From an uncultured Microbacteriaceae bacterium (GTDB lineage: Bacteria > Actinomycetota > Actinomycetes > Actinomycetales > Microbacteriaceae): a stretch of 64,000 nt of DNA. The DNA lies in the NCBI GenBank assembly GCA_903940225.1, contig CAJAKC010000007.1:1-64000 (forward strand), written 5' to 3'. Of this stretch, positions 53,138 to 63,217 are shown piece after piece. Each line of letters begins with the position of its first letter. The first letter of the stretch is position 1. The position numbers were made by a program, and so were the translations under genes. Below the pieces are notes generated by a model. It had not been told where the DNA came from and made no database searches. It saw only the letters and a program-made list of their open reading frames with translations.

Positions 53138-54529
53138 GTGATTGCCCCGGATTTAACCCAAGCCATTCCTGACGATCTGGGTCGCGTCCACTTCATCGGT
53201 ATCGGCGGCAGCGGAATGAGCGGAATTGCACGTCTCTTCCACGCCCGCGGACTAACCGTCACCGGGTCGGACCGCAGTGAATCGGCAACGATCACCGCAC
53301 TCCGAGCGTTAGGGATCGAGGTTCAGATTGGCCACGAACCGGCGCTCGTCACGAGCGCAAACACGGTCGTTGTCACCGGTGCGCTGTGGGACGATAACCC
53401 CGAGTACGCGTGGGCTCTCGAACACGACATTCCCGTCCTGCATCGCTCTCTCGCTCTGCACTGGTTGACCCGAACCGGCCGTGTCATCGCGATAGCTGGT
53501 GCCCACGGCAAGACGACATCCACCGCGATGGTGGTGACCGCACTTCGGGGTGTCGGGGCGGATCCGTCGTTCGTCAATGGTGGTGTTATCGCATCCCTGG
53601 GCGTATCCGCCGATGTTGGACGTGATTCAGAATTCGTCATCGAAGCGGACGAATCGGACGGGTCATTCTTGCTCTACACCGTGGCTATCGGATTGATTAC
53701 GAATATCGACACGGATCACCTCGAGACATACGGCTCGATGGACGCATTCGACGATGCCTTTGTCACGTTCGCCAATGGTTGTTCGGAGACGGTTGTTGTC
53801 TCTTCGGATGACCCGCACCTCGAGCGACTTCGACCGCGAATCACCGCGACGACAATCTCGTTCGGCGAGGACGCTGCGGCGGATGTGCGAGTGACCGATA
53901 TTGCCGCCACGTCGACGGGTGTCACCGCTACCGTCCACCACGGGAATGAGAGAGAAGCACTGGTACTTTCCGTCGCGGGACGGCACAACGCCACCAACGC
54001 GACCGGCGCGATTGCTGTTCTCATCGCGATGGGGTATTCGTTGGGCGCGGCAGCGACAGCGCTCGCCGCGTTTGCCGGGACCGGGAGACGTTTTGAGTTG
54101 AACGGAGAATGCCGGGGAGTGCGGGTTTTTGACGATTATGCCCACCACCCGCGCGAAGTTCGTGCCGCTCTTGCAACGGCACGAAGTGTTGTGGGTGATG
54201 GCCGGGTGATTGCTATTCATCAACCGCACTTGTATTCGCGAACCCGCGACATGGCGGGGGAGTTCGCGGCGGAGTATGAAATGGGCGCTGATTTCACCGT
54301 CGTCCTTGACGTTTATGGCGCTAGGGAAGACCCCATCGCCGGCGTCACCGGTGAACTGGTGTCGAGCGCCTTCACGGACTCTGATCGAGTCGCGTACTGC
54401 CCCGATTGGACCGATGCCGCTCGAGTGGCCGCCGAATACGCGAAGGACGGGGACATCATCATGACCCTCTCGTGCGGTGACGTCTACCGAATCATTCCGC
54501 ACGTCCTTTCCGCACTGGAAACCTCGTGA
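53138..54529 (+). CDS. murC: UDP-MurNAc:L-alanine ligase MurC
   Basis: A 463-residue Mur ligase adding the first L-alanine. The N-terminal loop is VHFIGIGGSGMSGIARLFH near residue 18. The ATP site is AIAGAHGKTTSTAMVVTAL near 118. DYAHHPREVRAAL near 332 is the C-domain motif, and AIHQPHLYSRTRD near 358 follows. GTG at 53138 is the likely start. Its last four bases overlap ftsQ (GTGA). Confidence 0.95.
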   Translation: MIAPDLTQAIPDDLGRVHFIGIGGSGMSGIARLFHARGLTVTGSDRSESATITALRALGIEVQIGHEPALVTSANTVVVTGALWDDNPEYAWALEHDIPVLHRSLALHWLTRTGRVIAIAGAHGKTTSTAMVVTALRGVGADPSFVNGGVIASLGVSADVGRDSEFVIEADESDGSFLLYTVAIGLITNIDTDHLETYGSMDAFDDAFVTFANGCSETVVVSSDDPHLERLRPRITATTISFGEDAAADVRVTDIAATSTGVTATVHHGNEREALVLSVAGRHNATNATGAIAVLIAMGYSLGAAATALAAFAGTGRRFELNGECRGVRVFDDYAHHPREVRAALATARSVVGDGRVIAIHQPHLYSRTRDMAGEFAAEYEMGADFTVVLDVYGAREDPIAGVTGELVSSAFTDSDRVAYCPDWTDAARVAAEYAKDGDIIMTLSCGDVYRIIPHVLSALETS

Positions 54530-55350
54530 AGAGGCCCCAACACCACGGCGCCACTCCCGACCGCAAGCAGACTCAGCGCCCGATTCGTCGCGCGTCCTCC
54601 AACCCTCACGCCCGTGTGCATCGAGCTGAGGAACGCGAAGCGCAACGGTTCACCGAAGGGCCGCGTCGACAACGGCGGTTTCGCTTGGCGGTGACGATGT
54701 CGGTCCTGGGTTTCATCGGGCTGGTGAGTGGGATCGTCCTGTCACCGCTGATGACACTCGACGAAGTTGTCGTCGCCGGGTTGGAGTCCGTGCCGGAAGA
54801 GGTCGTCGTCGGTGCGGTCAAAGAGCAGCTCGGGACTCCGCTGGCACTCCTTGATTACGGCTCTATCGAAAAGAGGCTTGGGGGAGTCGTGCAAATTCAA
54901 TCGTTTGCCACGGAACTTCGCCCGCCGCACACGCTCGTCATTCGAATTGTCGAACGCGTCCCGATCGGTGCGATTGCCTCAGACTCCGGCTGGGACGTTG
55001 TTGACGCGGCGGGAGTTGTCTTGCGTTCATCCGCCGCGGCCCCCCGAACGGTTCCCCGACTCAACATCGAGGGCGTCGATTCCCCTGGGTTCCTCGCAGC
55101 GGTCAGGGCGTTGTTGGCGTTGCCGCCTTCACTGCGCGGCGATGTTGCGACGATTTCGGCGGAGACGCGCGACACGGTGCGTCTCATTCTCCGAGGTGTT
55201 CCCCACGAGATTCGATGGGGTTCGGATGAACTGTCGACTCTCAAGGCGGCAGTTCTTGAGCGTGCTCTGGAGATTGCGAGTGAGAAGGGCGGGACATTTG
55301 TCATCGATGTTTCCGCGCCGGACACGCTCATCATGAACCGCATGAATTAG
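54526..55350 (+). CDS. ftsQ: Division protein FtsQ
   Basis: A 274-residue bitopic protein. A long basic cytoplasmic arm runs to residue 55. One membrane helix lies near 57-80 (VTMSVLGFIGLVSGIVL). The POTRA domain starts with MTLDEVVVAGLESVPEEVV near 83, then a beta domain with ERVPIGAIASDSGWDVVDAAG near 145. FtsQ links the divisome subcomplexes. The gene after it is ftsZ, preceded by a 143-base gap that probably holds ftsZ promoters; no consensus was certain there. Confidence 0.92.
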   Translation: MKRPQHHGATPDRKQTQRPIRRASSNPHARVHRAEEREAQRFTEGPRRQRRFRLAVTMSVLGFIGLVSGIVLSPLMTLDEVVVAGLESVPEEVVVGAVKEQLGTPLALLDYGSIEKRLGGVVQIQSFATELRPPHTLVIRIVERVPIGAIASDSGWDVVDAAGVVLRSSAAAPRTVPRLNIEGVDSPGFLAAVRALLALPPSLRGDVATISAETRDTVRLILRGVPHEIRWGSDELSTLKAAVLERALEIASEKGGTFVIDVSAPDTLIMNRMN

Positions 55351-55493
55351 GACACAAATTGGTGAGAGTCATCAAACCGCGACACGCCGACTTCACCTCC
55401 CGCGCTTTGGACACCCGCGCACGTAACTTGTGGGTGCCTCTCGGGGCGCAAAAAGTCTCGGCTTCAAGTAGAGCCTGAATGTTGGAGGAACCC

Positions 55494-56630
55494 ATGGCCG
55501 GCAAAGGCAATAACCACCTCGCTGTCATCAAAGTTGTTGGTGTCGGCGGCGGCGGTGTCAACGCCGTGAATCGCATGATTGAAGCAGGCATCCGTGGAGT
55601 GGAGTTCATCGCCATCAACACGGACGCGCAGGCGCTGTTGATGAGTGACGCCGACGTGAAGCTCGACGTCGGACGAGAACTCACACGCGGACTCGGAGCG
55701 GGGGCGGACCCGGAGATGGGACGTCGCGCCGCAGAGGACCACGCTCAGGAGATCGAAGAGTGCCTTGCCGGAGCAGACCTTGTTTTTGTCACGGCTGGTG
55801 AGGGCGGTGGAACCGGCACCGGGGGAGCGCCCGTCGTTGCGCGCATCGCGAAATCGATTGGCGCGCTCACCGTCGGAGTTGTCACCAAACCGTTCAAGTT
55901 TGAGGCTCGTCGCCGTCGTGACCAGGCCGAAACCGGAATCGCTGCGCTGCGCAATGAGGTCGACACACTCATTGTCGTTCCCAACGATCGGTTGTTGGAG
56001 CTTTCCGACCGCGCGATTTCCGCCACCGAAGCATTCGCGATCGCGGACGAAGTGCTCCTGTCGGGCGTGCAGGGGATTTCGGACCTCATCACAAACCCCG
56101 GGCTGATTAACCTCGACTTCGCCGATGTGCGTTCCGTCATGCAAGATGCCGGCACCGCACTCATGGGAATTGGTAGCGCACGCGGAGCTGAACGTGCGAT
56201 CAAGGCAACCGAGATGGCGGCCCGTTCGCCTCTGCTCGACCAAACAATCGACGGCGCGCACGGCGTACTGTTGTCGATTCAGGGCGGCTCGAACCTCGGA
56301 ATTCACGAAATCAACGAGGCAGCGACACTTATCACCGAGCACGTTCACCCCGACGCGAACGTCATCTTCGGAATGTCGATTGACGACACGCTCGGAGACG
56401 AAGTTCGGGTCACGGTCATCGCCGCCGGATTCGACAACGAGGCAGCGCCACGCGTGCGGAGCTCGGAGCCCCGGGTCGAATCGTTCAACACGAACGAAGT
56501 CGATCGCGTCAACTCCTCGGTGTACTCGGAAGCAACGCCAACGATGGAACACCAGAATGTTCCCAAGTTGACCGATGCATTCGATTCGGTGCCCGAAGAC
56601 TACGACCTACCCGAGTTCCTCAAGTCATGA
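55494..56630 (+). CDS. ftsZ: Cell division GTPase FtsZ
   Basis: A 378-residue tubulin homologue. The tubulin signature is [14 protein letters not shown] near residue 102. The T7 catalytic loop is [16 protein letters not shown] near 202. A flexible linker is followed by the C-terminal tail [11 protein letters not shown], which binds SepF or other anchors. ATG at 55494 has GGAGG seven bases upstream; an in-frame ATG at 55479 lacks one. It overlaps the yggS-like gene by four bases (ATGA). Confidence 0.96.
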   Translation: MAGKGNNHLAVIKVVGVGGGGVNAVNRMIEAGIRGVEFIAINTDAQALLMSDADVKLDVGRELTRGLGAGADPEMGRRAAEDHAQEIEECLAGADLVFVTAGEGGGTGTGGAPVVARIAKSIGALTVGVVTKPFKFEARRRRDQAETGIAALRNEVDTLIVVPNDRLLELSDRAISATEAFAIADEVLLSGVQGISDLITNPGLINLDFADVRSVMQDAGTALMGIGSARGAERAIKATEMAARSPLLDQTIDGAHGVLLSIQGGSNLGIHEINEAATLITEHVHPDANVIFGMSIDDTLGDEVRVTVIAAGFDNEAAPRVRSSEPRVESFNTNEVDRVNSSVYSEATPTMEHQNVPKLTDAFDSVPEDYDLPEFLKS

Positions 56631-57301
56631 GTGAGGCGGCCGCGCGCTGGCGCGCGGTCCGCGATCAGATTGACGCGGAGTGCCAACGGCTGAACCGTGA
56701 TCCGGCGGGCCTAAGTCTTGTGGTCGTCACAAAGTTTCACCCCGTGGAGTTGATTGAGGAACTTCTCGCGGTGGGCGCGCGCGATTTCGGTGAAAGTCGA
56801 CACCAGGATGCCGTGCAGAAGGCCGCTGCGCTGGAAGGACGTGACCTCACCTGGCACTTTGTGGGGCAGATTCAATCCAACAAGGCTCGGCCAATTGCAC
56901 AGTATGCCGATGTGTTGCACTCCCTGGATCGCGACAGTGTCGTTGATGCGCTGGCAACGGCGGAACGGCGCGTTCAGGGTTTCATCGAACTGAATTTGAC
57001 CGATGACCCGGGTCGAGGCGGCGTGAACTCTGCCGATGAGATGCTTCGATTGGCCGAACGAATCGCGCAAACGGAAACAATCGATCTGCGCGGCGTGATG
57101 GCGGTCGCTCCGCTGGGGATGGATCCGCCGCAAGCGTTCGAGCGCGTTCAAACGTTTTCGGCAATCCTCACCCAAGCGCACTCTTCCGCAGCCGAGATTT
57201 CCGCCGGGATGAGCGCGGACTGGGAGGCCGCTCTGGCCGCTGGAGCGACACACCTGCGCATTGGCACGTCAATAACGGGAAATCGACCCCAACCGCGTTA
57301 A
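56627..57301 (+). CDS. yggS: YggS/PROSC-family PLP-binding protein
   Basis: A 224-residue single-domain alanine-racemase-like barrel protein. The PLP Lys is in [19 protein letters not shown] near residue 35. [20 protein letters not shown] near 80 and the C-terminal [16 protein letters not shown] near 205 (usually RIGTAIFG) are family marks. Such proteins buffer PLP in the cytosol. The gene is commonly found between ftsZ and sepF in Gram-positive bacteria; a direct division role is not shown. Confidence 0.92.
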   Translation: MSEAAARWRAVRDQIDAECQRLNRDPAGLSLVVVTKFHPVELIEELLAVGARDFGESRHQDAVQKAAALEGRDLTWHFVGQIQSNKARPIAQYADVLHSLDRDSVVDALATAERRVQGFIELNLTDDPGRGGVNSADEMLRLAERIAQTETIDLRGVMAVAPLGMDPPQAFERVQTFSAILTQAHSSAAEISAGMSADWEAALAAGATHLRIGTSITGNRPQPR

Positions 57302-57329
57302 TCTGAACAGAACCTCAAGGAGGAAACTC

Positions 57330-57773
57330 ATGGTCAGAAAAGCATTGGAATTCTTCGGGATTGTTGAAGCCGGAGCGGCGCCTCGCGTTGCACCTCGGCG
57401 CCCCGAAAGTTCTCGACCCGCGCCGGCGGCGAAGCCCATCGTTCGTTTGAACAACGGTTACCGTGGCCGCGACAATAACTTTGCCACGATTCACACCGTT
57501 CGCCCCCGCCGTTACCAGAGCGACGCCGAGGGCATCGCCTACACGTTCCGCGACGGTTCGCCCGTCATTGTTGACCTCGGGCAGATGGCCGAGGCCGAAG
57601 TTCGCCGCATGATCGACTTCCTCAGCGGGCTCGTCAAGGGACTTGATGGTGCGATCAGTCGCGTCTCAGGCAAGGTGTACATGTTGACGCCGGCCGGCAT
57701 TGAACAGTTCGACGACACGCAGTCCGCCGACGGTCTATCCGACGGAAACATTGACGCGGAACTGTTCGACTAG
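57330..57773 (+). CDS. sepF: FtsZ membrane anchor SepF
   Basis: A 147-residue protein. The N-terminal membrane-binding amphipathic helix is MVRKALEFFGIVEAG. A linker rich in P and R is followed by the SepF core from TIHTVRPRRYQSDAEGIAYTF near residue 52 through VIVDLGQMAEAEVRRMIDFLSG and LDGAISRVSGKVYMLTPAG near 108. SepF is the main FtsZ anchor in actinobacteria, which lack FtsA. AAGGAGG lies seven bases before the ATG. Confidence 0.95.
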   Translation: MVRKALEFFGIVEAGAAPRVAPRRPESSRPAPAAKPIVRLNNGYRGRDNNFATIHTVRPRRYQSDAEGIAYTFRDGSPVIVDLGQMAEAEVRRMIDFLSGLVKGLDGAISRVSGKVYMLTPAGIEQFDDTQSADGLSDGNIDAELFD

Positions 57774-57776
57774 ACC

Positions 57777-58055
57777 GTGCCAGTGTTGAGCGTCGTTCTC
57801 GGAACGGCTTTGTGGGTTTACACACTGATTCTGTGGGCTCGCCTCATTCTCGAGTGGGTTCGGCAGTTCCGACCGGATTGGCGTCCGCGGGGTTTGATTC
57901 TGATTGCGGCCGAGATTGTCTACACACTCACCGATCCACCGCTTAAGTTCATCCGGCGCTTCGTTCGGCCGGTTCGCCTTGGAGGAGTCGCTATCGACTT
58001 CTCGTGGACAATTTTGCTCATTGCGGTCTACATCCTGATGTCTTTCGTCGGGTAG
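57777..58055 (+). CDS. YggT-family membrane protein
   Basis: A 92-residue protein with two hydrophobic segments, LSVVLGTALWVYTLILWARL near residue 4 and FSWTILLIAVYILMSFVG at the end. Between them is the family block DPPLKFIRRFVRPVRLGGVA. It is a regular neighbour of sepF and divIVA, with an unknown or osmotic-stress-related role. GTG at 57777 is four bases after sepF ends, so it is co-transcribed. Confidence 0.9.
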   Translation: MPVLSVVLGTALWVYTLILWARLILEWVRQFRPDWRPRGLILIAAEIVYTLTDPPLKFIRRFVRPVRLGGVAIDFSWTILLIAVYILMSFVG

Positions 58056-58105
58056 TCTTGTCAAACAACAGTTTCACCTTGTGGGAATTAAAGGAGTGAT
58101 TGCGC

Positions 58106-58678
58106 ATGGCGCTCACCGCTGAAGACATCGTCAACAAACAGTTCAAACCAAAACCTCGGCTCAGTGAGGGTTACGACGCTGATGAAGTCGACGACTTTCT
58201 CGACGAGATAGTGAAGGCTTATCGCGCCATCAAGGCCGAGAACGACGAACTCAATCAAAAGCTCGTGGGCGCCCAGGGACGCATCGACGAACTCGAGCGA
58301 GCGCGGAGTTCTGGCGCTGTGTCGGTGGTCGGTGCCGGTGCCGTCGCCGGTGTCGAAGGACCAAACGATTCTGCGACGTCAAGCCAACTTCTTCAGCTCG
58401 CACGAAAACTGCACGACCAGCACATTCAAGAGGGTCTCAACGAGCGCGAGCGGATCATCGAAGAGGGCAAGGCTCAGGTTCAGCGCAACATCGCGGAAGC
58501 GGAACAGCGCCAAAAGAACGAGATCAATGAACTTGAGCTGCAACGTGTCGCGATCGAACGCCGAGTCGAAGAGCTCAAGTTGTTCGAAAAGGAATATCGC
58601 ACGCAGCTCAAGCAATACCTCGAGACGTCTCTCAATGACCTCAACGCCAGCGGTCAGGCTTCCGCAGCGAACTACTAG
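58106..58678 (+). CDS. divIVA: DivIVA/Wag31 polar growth scaffold
   Basis: A 190-residue coiled-coil protein. The membrane-curvature-binding N-terminus is MALTAEDIVNKQFKPKPR, then GYDADEVDDFLDEIVKAYR. A short linker with repeated VVGAGAVAGV separates it from a second long coil (residues 95-180). Length is at the short end for the family. AAGGAG lies nine bases before ATG 58106. The usual downstream lspA is missing; rluD follows after six bases. Confidence 0.94.
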   Translation: MALTAEDIVNKQFKPKPRLSEGYDADEVDDFLDEIVKAYRAIKAENDELNQKLVGAQGRIDELERARSSGAVSVVGAGAVAGVEGPNDSATSSQLLQLARKLHDQHIQEGLNERERIIEEGKAQVQRNIAEAEQRQKNEINELELQRVAIERRVEELKLFEKEYRTQLKQYLETSLNDLNASGQASAANY

Positions 58679-58684
58679 GCCAGG

Positions 58685-59608
58685 TTGAGTCACCGGCGAA
58701 GTTTCGCGGTCCCCGACGGTCTTGTCGGCGAGCGGGTGGATGTCGTCGTCGCTCGACTCATCGGTGTGTCTCGAAGTTTCGCCGTCGAGATTGTTGAAGC
58801 CGGCGGTGTCGCGATCGGAGGTCTCATTGCGACCAAGTCGGACCGCGTGCCATTCGACGTCACCATCGATGTCGAGTGGGAGGACAAGCGCGAGCCCGTG
58901 ATTGTGCCGGTCGTCGTCGACGAAATGACAATCGTGTATGACGATGACGACATCGTCGTCGTCGATAAGCCCCCATTCCTCGCCGCCCATCCCAGCCTTG
59001 GCTGGACGGGAGACACTGTTGTTGGCGCTCTGGCAGGAGCGGGGTATCGGATTTCAACATCGGGGCCGCCCGAACGCCAAGGAATTGTGCACCGCCTAGA
59101 TGTCGGCACATCGGGACTGATGGCTGTCGCAAAGAGTGAAATTGCTTATTCCGTCATGAAACGGAAGTTCAAGCAGCGCGAAATCGACAAGACGTATCAC
59201 GCGGTGGTCCAGGGTCACCCCGACCCTTCGGAGGGGACGATCGACGCACCGATTGGGCGACACCCCGGTTCGTCGTGGAAGTTTGCGGTGACTGCGGATG
59301 GTCGTGACTCGGTCACTCATTATTCAACGCTCGAGTCATTTCCAGGAGCCAGCCTCGTCGAGGTGGAACTCGAAACGGGTCGCACGCACCAAATCAGAGT
59401 TCACATGGCTGCACATCGCCACCCGCTCGTCGGCGACGAACTGTACGGTGCCGACCCAACGCTCACGGCGCGACTGGGACTGACGAGGCAGTGGCTGCAC
59501 GCGATACGGCTCGGGTTTGAACACCCGACAACGGGTAAGCGCCTCGAACTCGAAGCCCCCTACCCCGCAGATTTGCAACTCGCGCTCGAAATTCTCGCGG
59601 CGCACTGA
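58685..59608 (+). CDS. rluD: RluD-family pseudouridine synthase
   Basis: A 307-residue enzyme that isomerises uridines of 23S rRNA, probably positions 1911/1915/1917 by homology. An N-terminal S4 domain is at residues 13-60 ([16 protein letters not shown]). The catalytic Asp is in [19 protein letters not shown] near 138. [25 protein letters not shown] motif near 240 is intact as [14 protein letters not shown]. The start codon is probably TTG at 58685; no better in-frame ATG or GTG is seen nearby. Confidence 0.92.
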   Translation: MSHRRSFAVPDGLVGERVDVVVARLIGVSRSFAVEIVEAGGVAIGGLIATKSDRVPFDVTIDVEWEDKREPVIVPVVVDEMTIVYDDDDIVVVDKPPFLAAHPSLGWTGDTVVGALAGAGYRISTSGPPERQGIVHRLDVGTSGLMAVAKSEIAYSVMKRKFKQREIDKTYHAVVQGHPDPSEGTIDAPIGRHPGSSWKFAVTADGRDSVTHYSTLESFPGASLVEVELETGRTHQIRVHMAAHRHPLVGDELYGADPTLTARLGLTRQWLHAIRLGFEHPTTGKRLELEAPYPADLQLALEILAAH

Positions 59609-59674
59609 CGCGCCTCACGACCGAGTCGACGGTCAGACCTAAACTGAGTATCCGCGCACGTCGAAGGAGGATCA

Positions 59675-62600
59675 ATGAGTGAGAATTTTGTGCACCTGCA
59701 CGTTCACACCGATAACTCCATGCTCGATGGTGCGGCGCGAATCGGACCATTGCTCGACGCGGCGGTAGCGCAGGGAATGCCGGCAATCGCCATGACCGAT
59801 CACGGAACGCTGTTCGGAGCGTTTGAGTTTTGGACGAAGGCTCGCGACAGGGGAATCAAGCCGATTATCGGGATTGAGGCGTACCTCGCCCCGGAAAGCA
59901 GACTCGACAAACGGCCAATTCGTTGGGGCGATGGAGGCGAGGACGACACGTCGGGTGGCGGCGCGTACACCCACCTGACGTTGCTCAGCGAGTCGACTGA
60001 AGGCATGCACAACCTCTTCACACTGTCGTCGGCGTCCTACATTGAAGGTTTCTACTCCCACCCGCGAATGGACCTCGAGATCCTGGCTCAGAATGCGAAA
60101 GGGCTCATCGCCACGAGCGGTTGCGTCAGTGGCGAAGTCCAGACGCGAATCCGACTCGGCCAATACGACGAGGCAAAGAAGGTCGCGGCGAACATGCGCG
60201 ACATCTTCGGTAAAGAGAATTACTTCATCGAGATCATGGACCACGGAATTCCGATCGAGCGACGTGGAATCAAAGATCTCCTCCGCCTGGCAAATGAGCT
60301 AGACCTTCCGCTCGTGCTCACAAACGACTTGCACTATGTTCACCACGATGACCACACCGCTCACGCTGCGCTGCTATGCGTGCAGTCGGGGTCGACGCTA
60401 TTGGACGAAAAGCGCTTCAAATTCGACGCCGACCAGTTCTATTTGAAATCGGCCGCCGAGATGCGACGACTTTTTCCCGATCATCCGGAGGCGTCCGACA
60501 ACACTCTGCTCATTGCGGAACGCTGTGGAGTTGAGTTCGATACGACCACGAACCACATGCCGCACTTTCCCGTGGCAGCGGAGGACACCGAGGACGAAGC
60601 TTTCGAACGTGCCGTGTGGGCGGGGCTCGAGTTCCGCTACGGGAAGGACATGTCGTCCGAGGTTCGTGAGCGTGCCGCCTACGAGATTGAAATCATCCGG
60701 ACAAAGGGCTTCGCCGGGTACTACCTGATTGTTGCCGACTTCATCGGGTGGGCGCGCGACAACGCTATTCGTGTCGGGCCGGGTCGAGGGTCGGGCGCCG
60801 GGTCCATCGCGGCCTATGCGATGCGGATCACCGATCTCGAGCCCTTGGCCCACGGGCTCCTGTTCGAGCGTTTTCTGAACCCCGAACGCGAGTCGATGCC
60901 CGACTTCGATATCGACTTCTCGACTAAGCGACGCGATGATGTCAAACGGTACGTCACCGAAAAGTATGGTTCGGACCACGTCGCTCAAATCGCAACGTAC
61001 AACATCATCAAGGCAAAGCAGGCGTTGAAGGACTCCGCTCGCGTGCTCGGGTATCCCTACGAGGTGGGGGAGCGTCTGACAAAGGCAGTGCCGCCGATGA
61101 AACTCGGGCGTGACATGTCGTTGAGCGAAATGTTCGACAAGAACAATGAACGCTTCAAGGAAGCGGCTCCGTTCCGCGACGTGGTTGAGGCGACTCCCGA
61201 GGCCACAATTGTCTACGAGACGGCAAAGGGCATCGAGAGCATCAAGCGCAACACCGGGGTGCACGCGGCCGGGGTCATCATGTCGGACACCAAACTGTCG
61301 GACATCGTGCCGTTGATGATGAGATCAAACGACGGCCAGATCATCACCCAGTTCGACTACCCAACCTGTGAGTCGCTCGGGCTCATCAAGATGGACTTCC
61401 TCGGACTGCGAAACCTCGACATTCTTGACGATGCGTTGATTAACATCCAGCGAAACCGCGGGGAAACCTTTGTTCTCGAGGACTTGACCTACGACGACCC
61501 GGCGGTGTTCGAACTGCTCTCGACGGGGGAGACGCTGGGCATCTTCCAACTGGACTCACCGCCGATGCGTCAATTGCTCAAACAGATGCAACCCGACTCG
61601 TTCGAGGACATTTCCGCTGTGCTTGCGCTGTACCGGCCCGGTCCGATGGCCATGAAGTCGCACACAAACTATGCGATGCGCAAACAGGGCATGCAGGTCA
61701 TTGCACCGATTCACAAAGAGCTCGCCGAACCGTTGAGTGACATTCTCGACCCGACCTACGGGCTCATCGTGTACCAAGAGCAGGTTATGCAGATCGCCCA
61801 GCGCGTCGCCGGGTTCACGCTCGCGCGGGCAGAGAACCTGCGCCGCGCGATGGGTAAGAAAAAGAAGGAAGTGATTGACGAAGAGTTCGCTCCATTCTCG
61901 GCCGGAATGATTGAACGCGGATTCAGCAAAAAGGCGATTGACACGCTGTGGGAGATTCTCGTTCCCTTCTCGGATTACGCGTTCAACAAGTCGCACTCGG
62001 CCGCATACGGGGTCGTAGCCTACTTCACGGCTTATCTGAAGGCGCACTATCCCCAAGAATTCATGGCAGGACTGCTCACCAGTGTTGGTGACGACCGCGA
62101 CAAACTCGGCGGTTATCTCGTCGAAGCACGTCGAATGGGGGTCAAGGTGCTTGCCCCTGACATTAACGAATCAGTGCTCGACTTTGCTGCCGTCGGGGAT
62201 GACGTTCGCTTTGGACTCGGGTCCATCAAGAATGTTGGCGAGGGAGTCGTTGACCACATTGTCTCGGAACGCATTGCCAACGGCCCGTACGAATCGTTCC
62301 CCGATTTCCTTGAGCGCGCGCCGCTTCCCGCCCTGCAGAAACGCACGGTGGAAGCCCTGATCAAGGCCGGTGCGTTTGACCGTTTCGGGCATACCCGTCG
62401 GGCTCTGATCGATGTGCACGAGAAGGCGGTTGAGGACGCTCAGCGCACGAAGAAGGACGCGTCGAAGGGCGACATTGGTTTCGATTTTGGAGGGCTGTTC
62501 GATGAACCCGTTGTGCTCGTACCCGACCGCCCCGAGTGGCCGCGCAAGACGAAGCTCGAGTTCGAGCGGGACATGCTCGGGCTGTATGTGTCCGACCATC

Positions 62601-63217
62601 CGCTCAACGGTCAAGAATCGGCACTGTCTCGTGCCGCGTCCATTCTGGTCAGCGACCTGCAGGTCGTACAGAAGGTCTCGGAGAGCGACGACGCCGACGC
62701 GGAATACGAACTGATCGGAGCCACCGAGGGTGACATCGTGACGTTTGCCGGCCTGCTGCGGAACGTCGAGCTGCGCGTTGCGCGCACCTCAGGAAAACCG
62801 TTTGCGATGGCCATGCTGGAAGACATGTCGGGTTCCGTTCCCGTCTCTGTCCTCGGCCGCGCGTATGACGACCTCAGGCTCAAACTCGTCAACGATACGG
62901 TCGTCGCCGTATCCGGCCGGATTCGACTGCGCGAGAACACGGTCTCGCTCATGGCGAACGATATCCGCGAGCTTGAAATGGTTCGAGTGGACGAAGTCAC
63001 GGTGGTGAAGGTTCAAGTTCCATCGAGTCACGCAACGACGAGTGTCATTGCCGAACTCGACGAAATTCTCAAACGGCACCCGGGTGGTTCCGAGGTTGAG
63101 CTGCGCGTTCGCCACCCCGACACCGTCCGAGTTTTTACGCTTCCGCACCGAGTGACGGTGAGCGGAGCGCTGTACGGCGAGTTGCGACGGGTTCTCGGGC
63201 CGAACGCTCTTGCCTAG
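59675..63217 (+). CDS. dnaE: DNA polymerase III alpha subunit
   Basis: A 1180-residue replicative polymerase. The PHP domain starts with FVHLHVHTDNSMLDGAARI near residue 5. The polymerase core has VGPGRGSGAGSIAAYAM near 366 and the catalytic SMPDFDIDFSTKRRDD near 408. Further blocks are IKRNTGVHAAGVIMS near 525 and GLIVYQEQVMQIAQRVAG near 692. The C-terminal OB domain and tail lie beyond about 1000. Length is normal for DnaE1. AAGGAGG lies about five bases before the ATG. Confidence 0.97.
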   Translation: MSENFVHLHVHTDNSMLDGAARIGPLLDAAVAQGMPAIAMTDHGTLFGAFEFWTKARDRGIKPIIGIEAYLAPESRLDKRPIRWGDGGEDDTSGGGAYTHLTLLSESTEGMHNLFTLSSASYIEGFYSHPRMDLEILAQNAKGLIATSGCVSGEVQTRIRLGQYDEAKKVAANMRDIFGKENYFIEIMDHGIPIERRGIKDLLRLANELDLPLVLTNDLHYVHHDDHTAHAALLCVQSGSTLLDEKRFKFDADQFYLKSAAEMRRLFPDHPEASDNTLLIAERCGVEFDTTTNHMPHFPVAAEDTEDEAFERAVWAGLEFRYGKDMSSEVRERAAYEIEIIRTKGFAGYYLIVADFIGWARDNAIRVGPGRGSGAGSIAAYAMRITDLEPLAHGLLFERFLNPERESMPDFDIDFSTKRRDDVKRYVTEKYGSDHVAQIATYNIIKAKQALKDSARVLGYPYEVGERLTKAVPPMKLGRDMSLSEMFDKNNERFKEAAPFRDVVEATPEATIVYETAKGIESIKRNTGVHAAGVIMSDTKLSDIVPLMMRSNDGQIITQFDYPTCESLGLIKMDFLGLRNLDILDDALINIQRNRGETFVLEDLTYDDPAVFELLSTGETLGIFQLDSPPMRQLLKQMQPDSFEDISAVLALYRPGPMAMKSHTNYAMRKQGMQVIAPIHKELAEPLSDILDPTYGLIVYQEQVMQIAQRVAGFTLARAENLRRAMGKKKKEVIDEEFAPFSAGMIERGFSKKAIDTLWEILVPFSDYAFNKSHSAAYGVVAYFTAYLKAHYPQEFMAGLLTSVGDDRDKLGGYLVEARRMGVKVLAPDINESVLDFAAVGDDVRFGLGSIKNVGEGVVDHIVSERIANGPYESFPDFLERAPLPALQKRTVEALIKAGAFDRFGHTRRALIDVHEKAVEDAQRTKKDASKGDIGFDFGGLFDEPVVLVPDRPEWPRKTKLEFERDMLGLYVSDHPLNGQESALSRAASILVSDLQVVQKVSESDDADAEYELIGATEGDIVTFAGLLRNVELRVARTSGKPFAMAMLEDMSGSVPVSVLGRAYDDLRLKLVNDTVVAVSGRIRLRENTVSLMANDIRELEMVRVDEVTVVKVQVPSSHATTSVIAELDEILKRHPGGSEVELRVRHPDTVRVFTLPHRVTVSGALYGELRRVLGPNALA

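Noticed and set aside
55351..55493. FtsR or FtsZ promoter elements in the ftsQ-ftsZ gap
   Set aside because: A regulatory role is likely, but I found no -10/-35 pair or operator strong enough to list.
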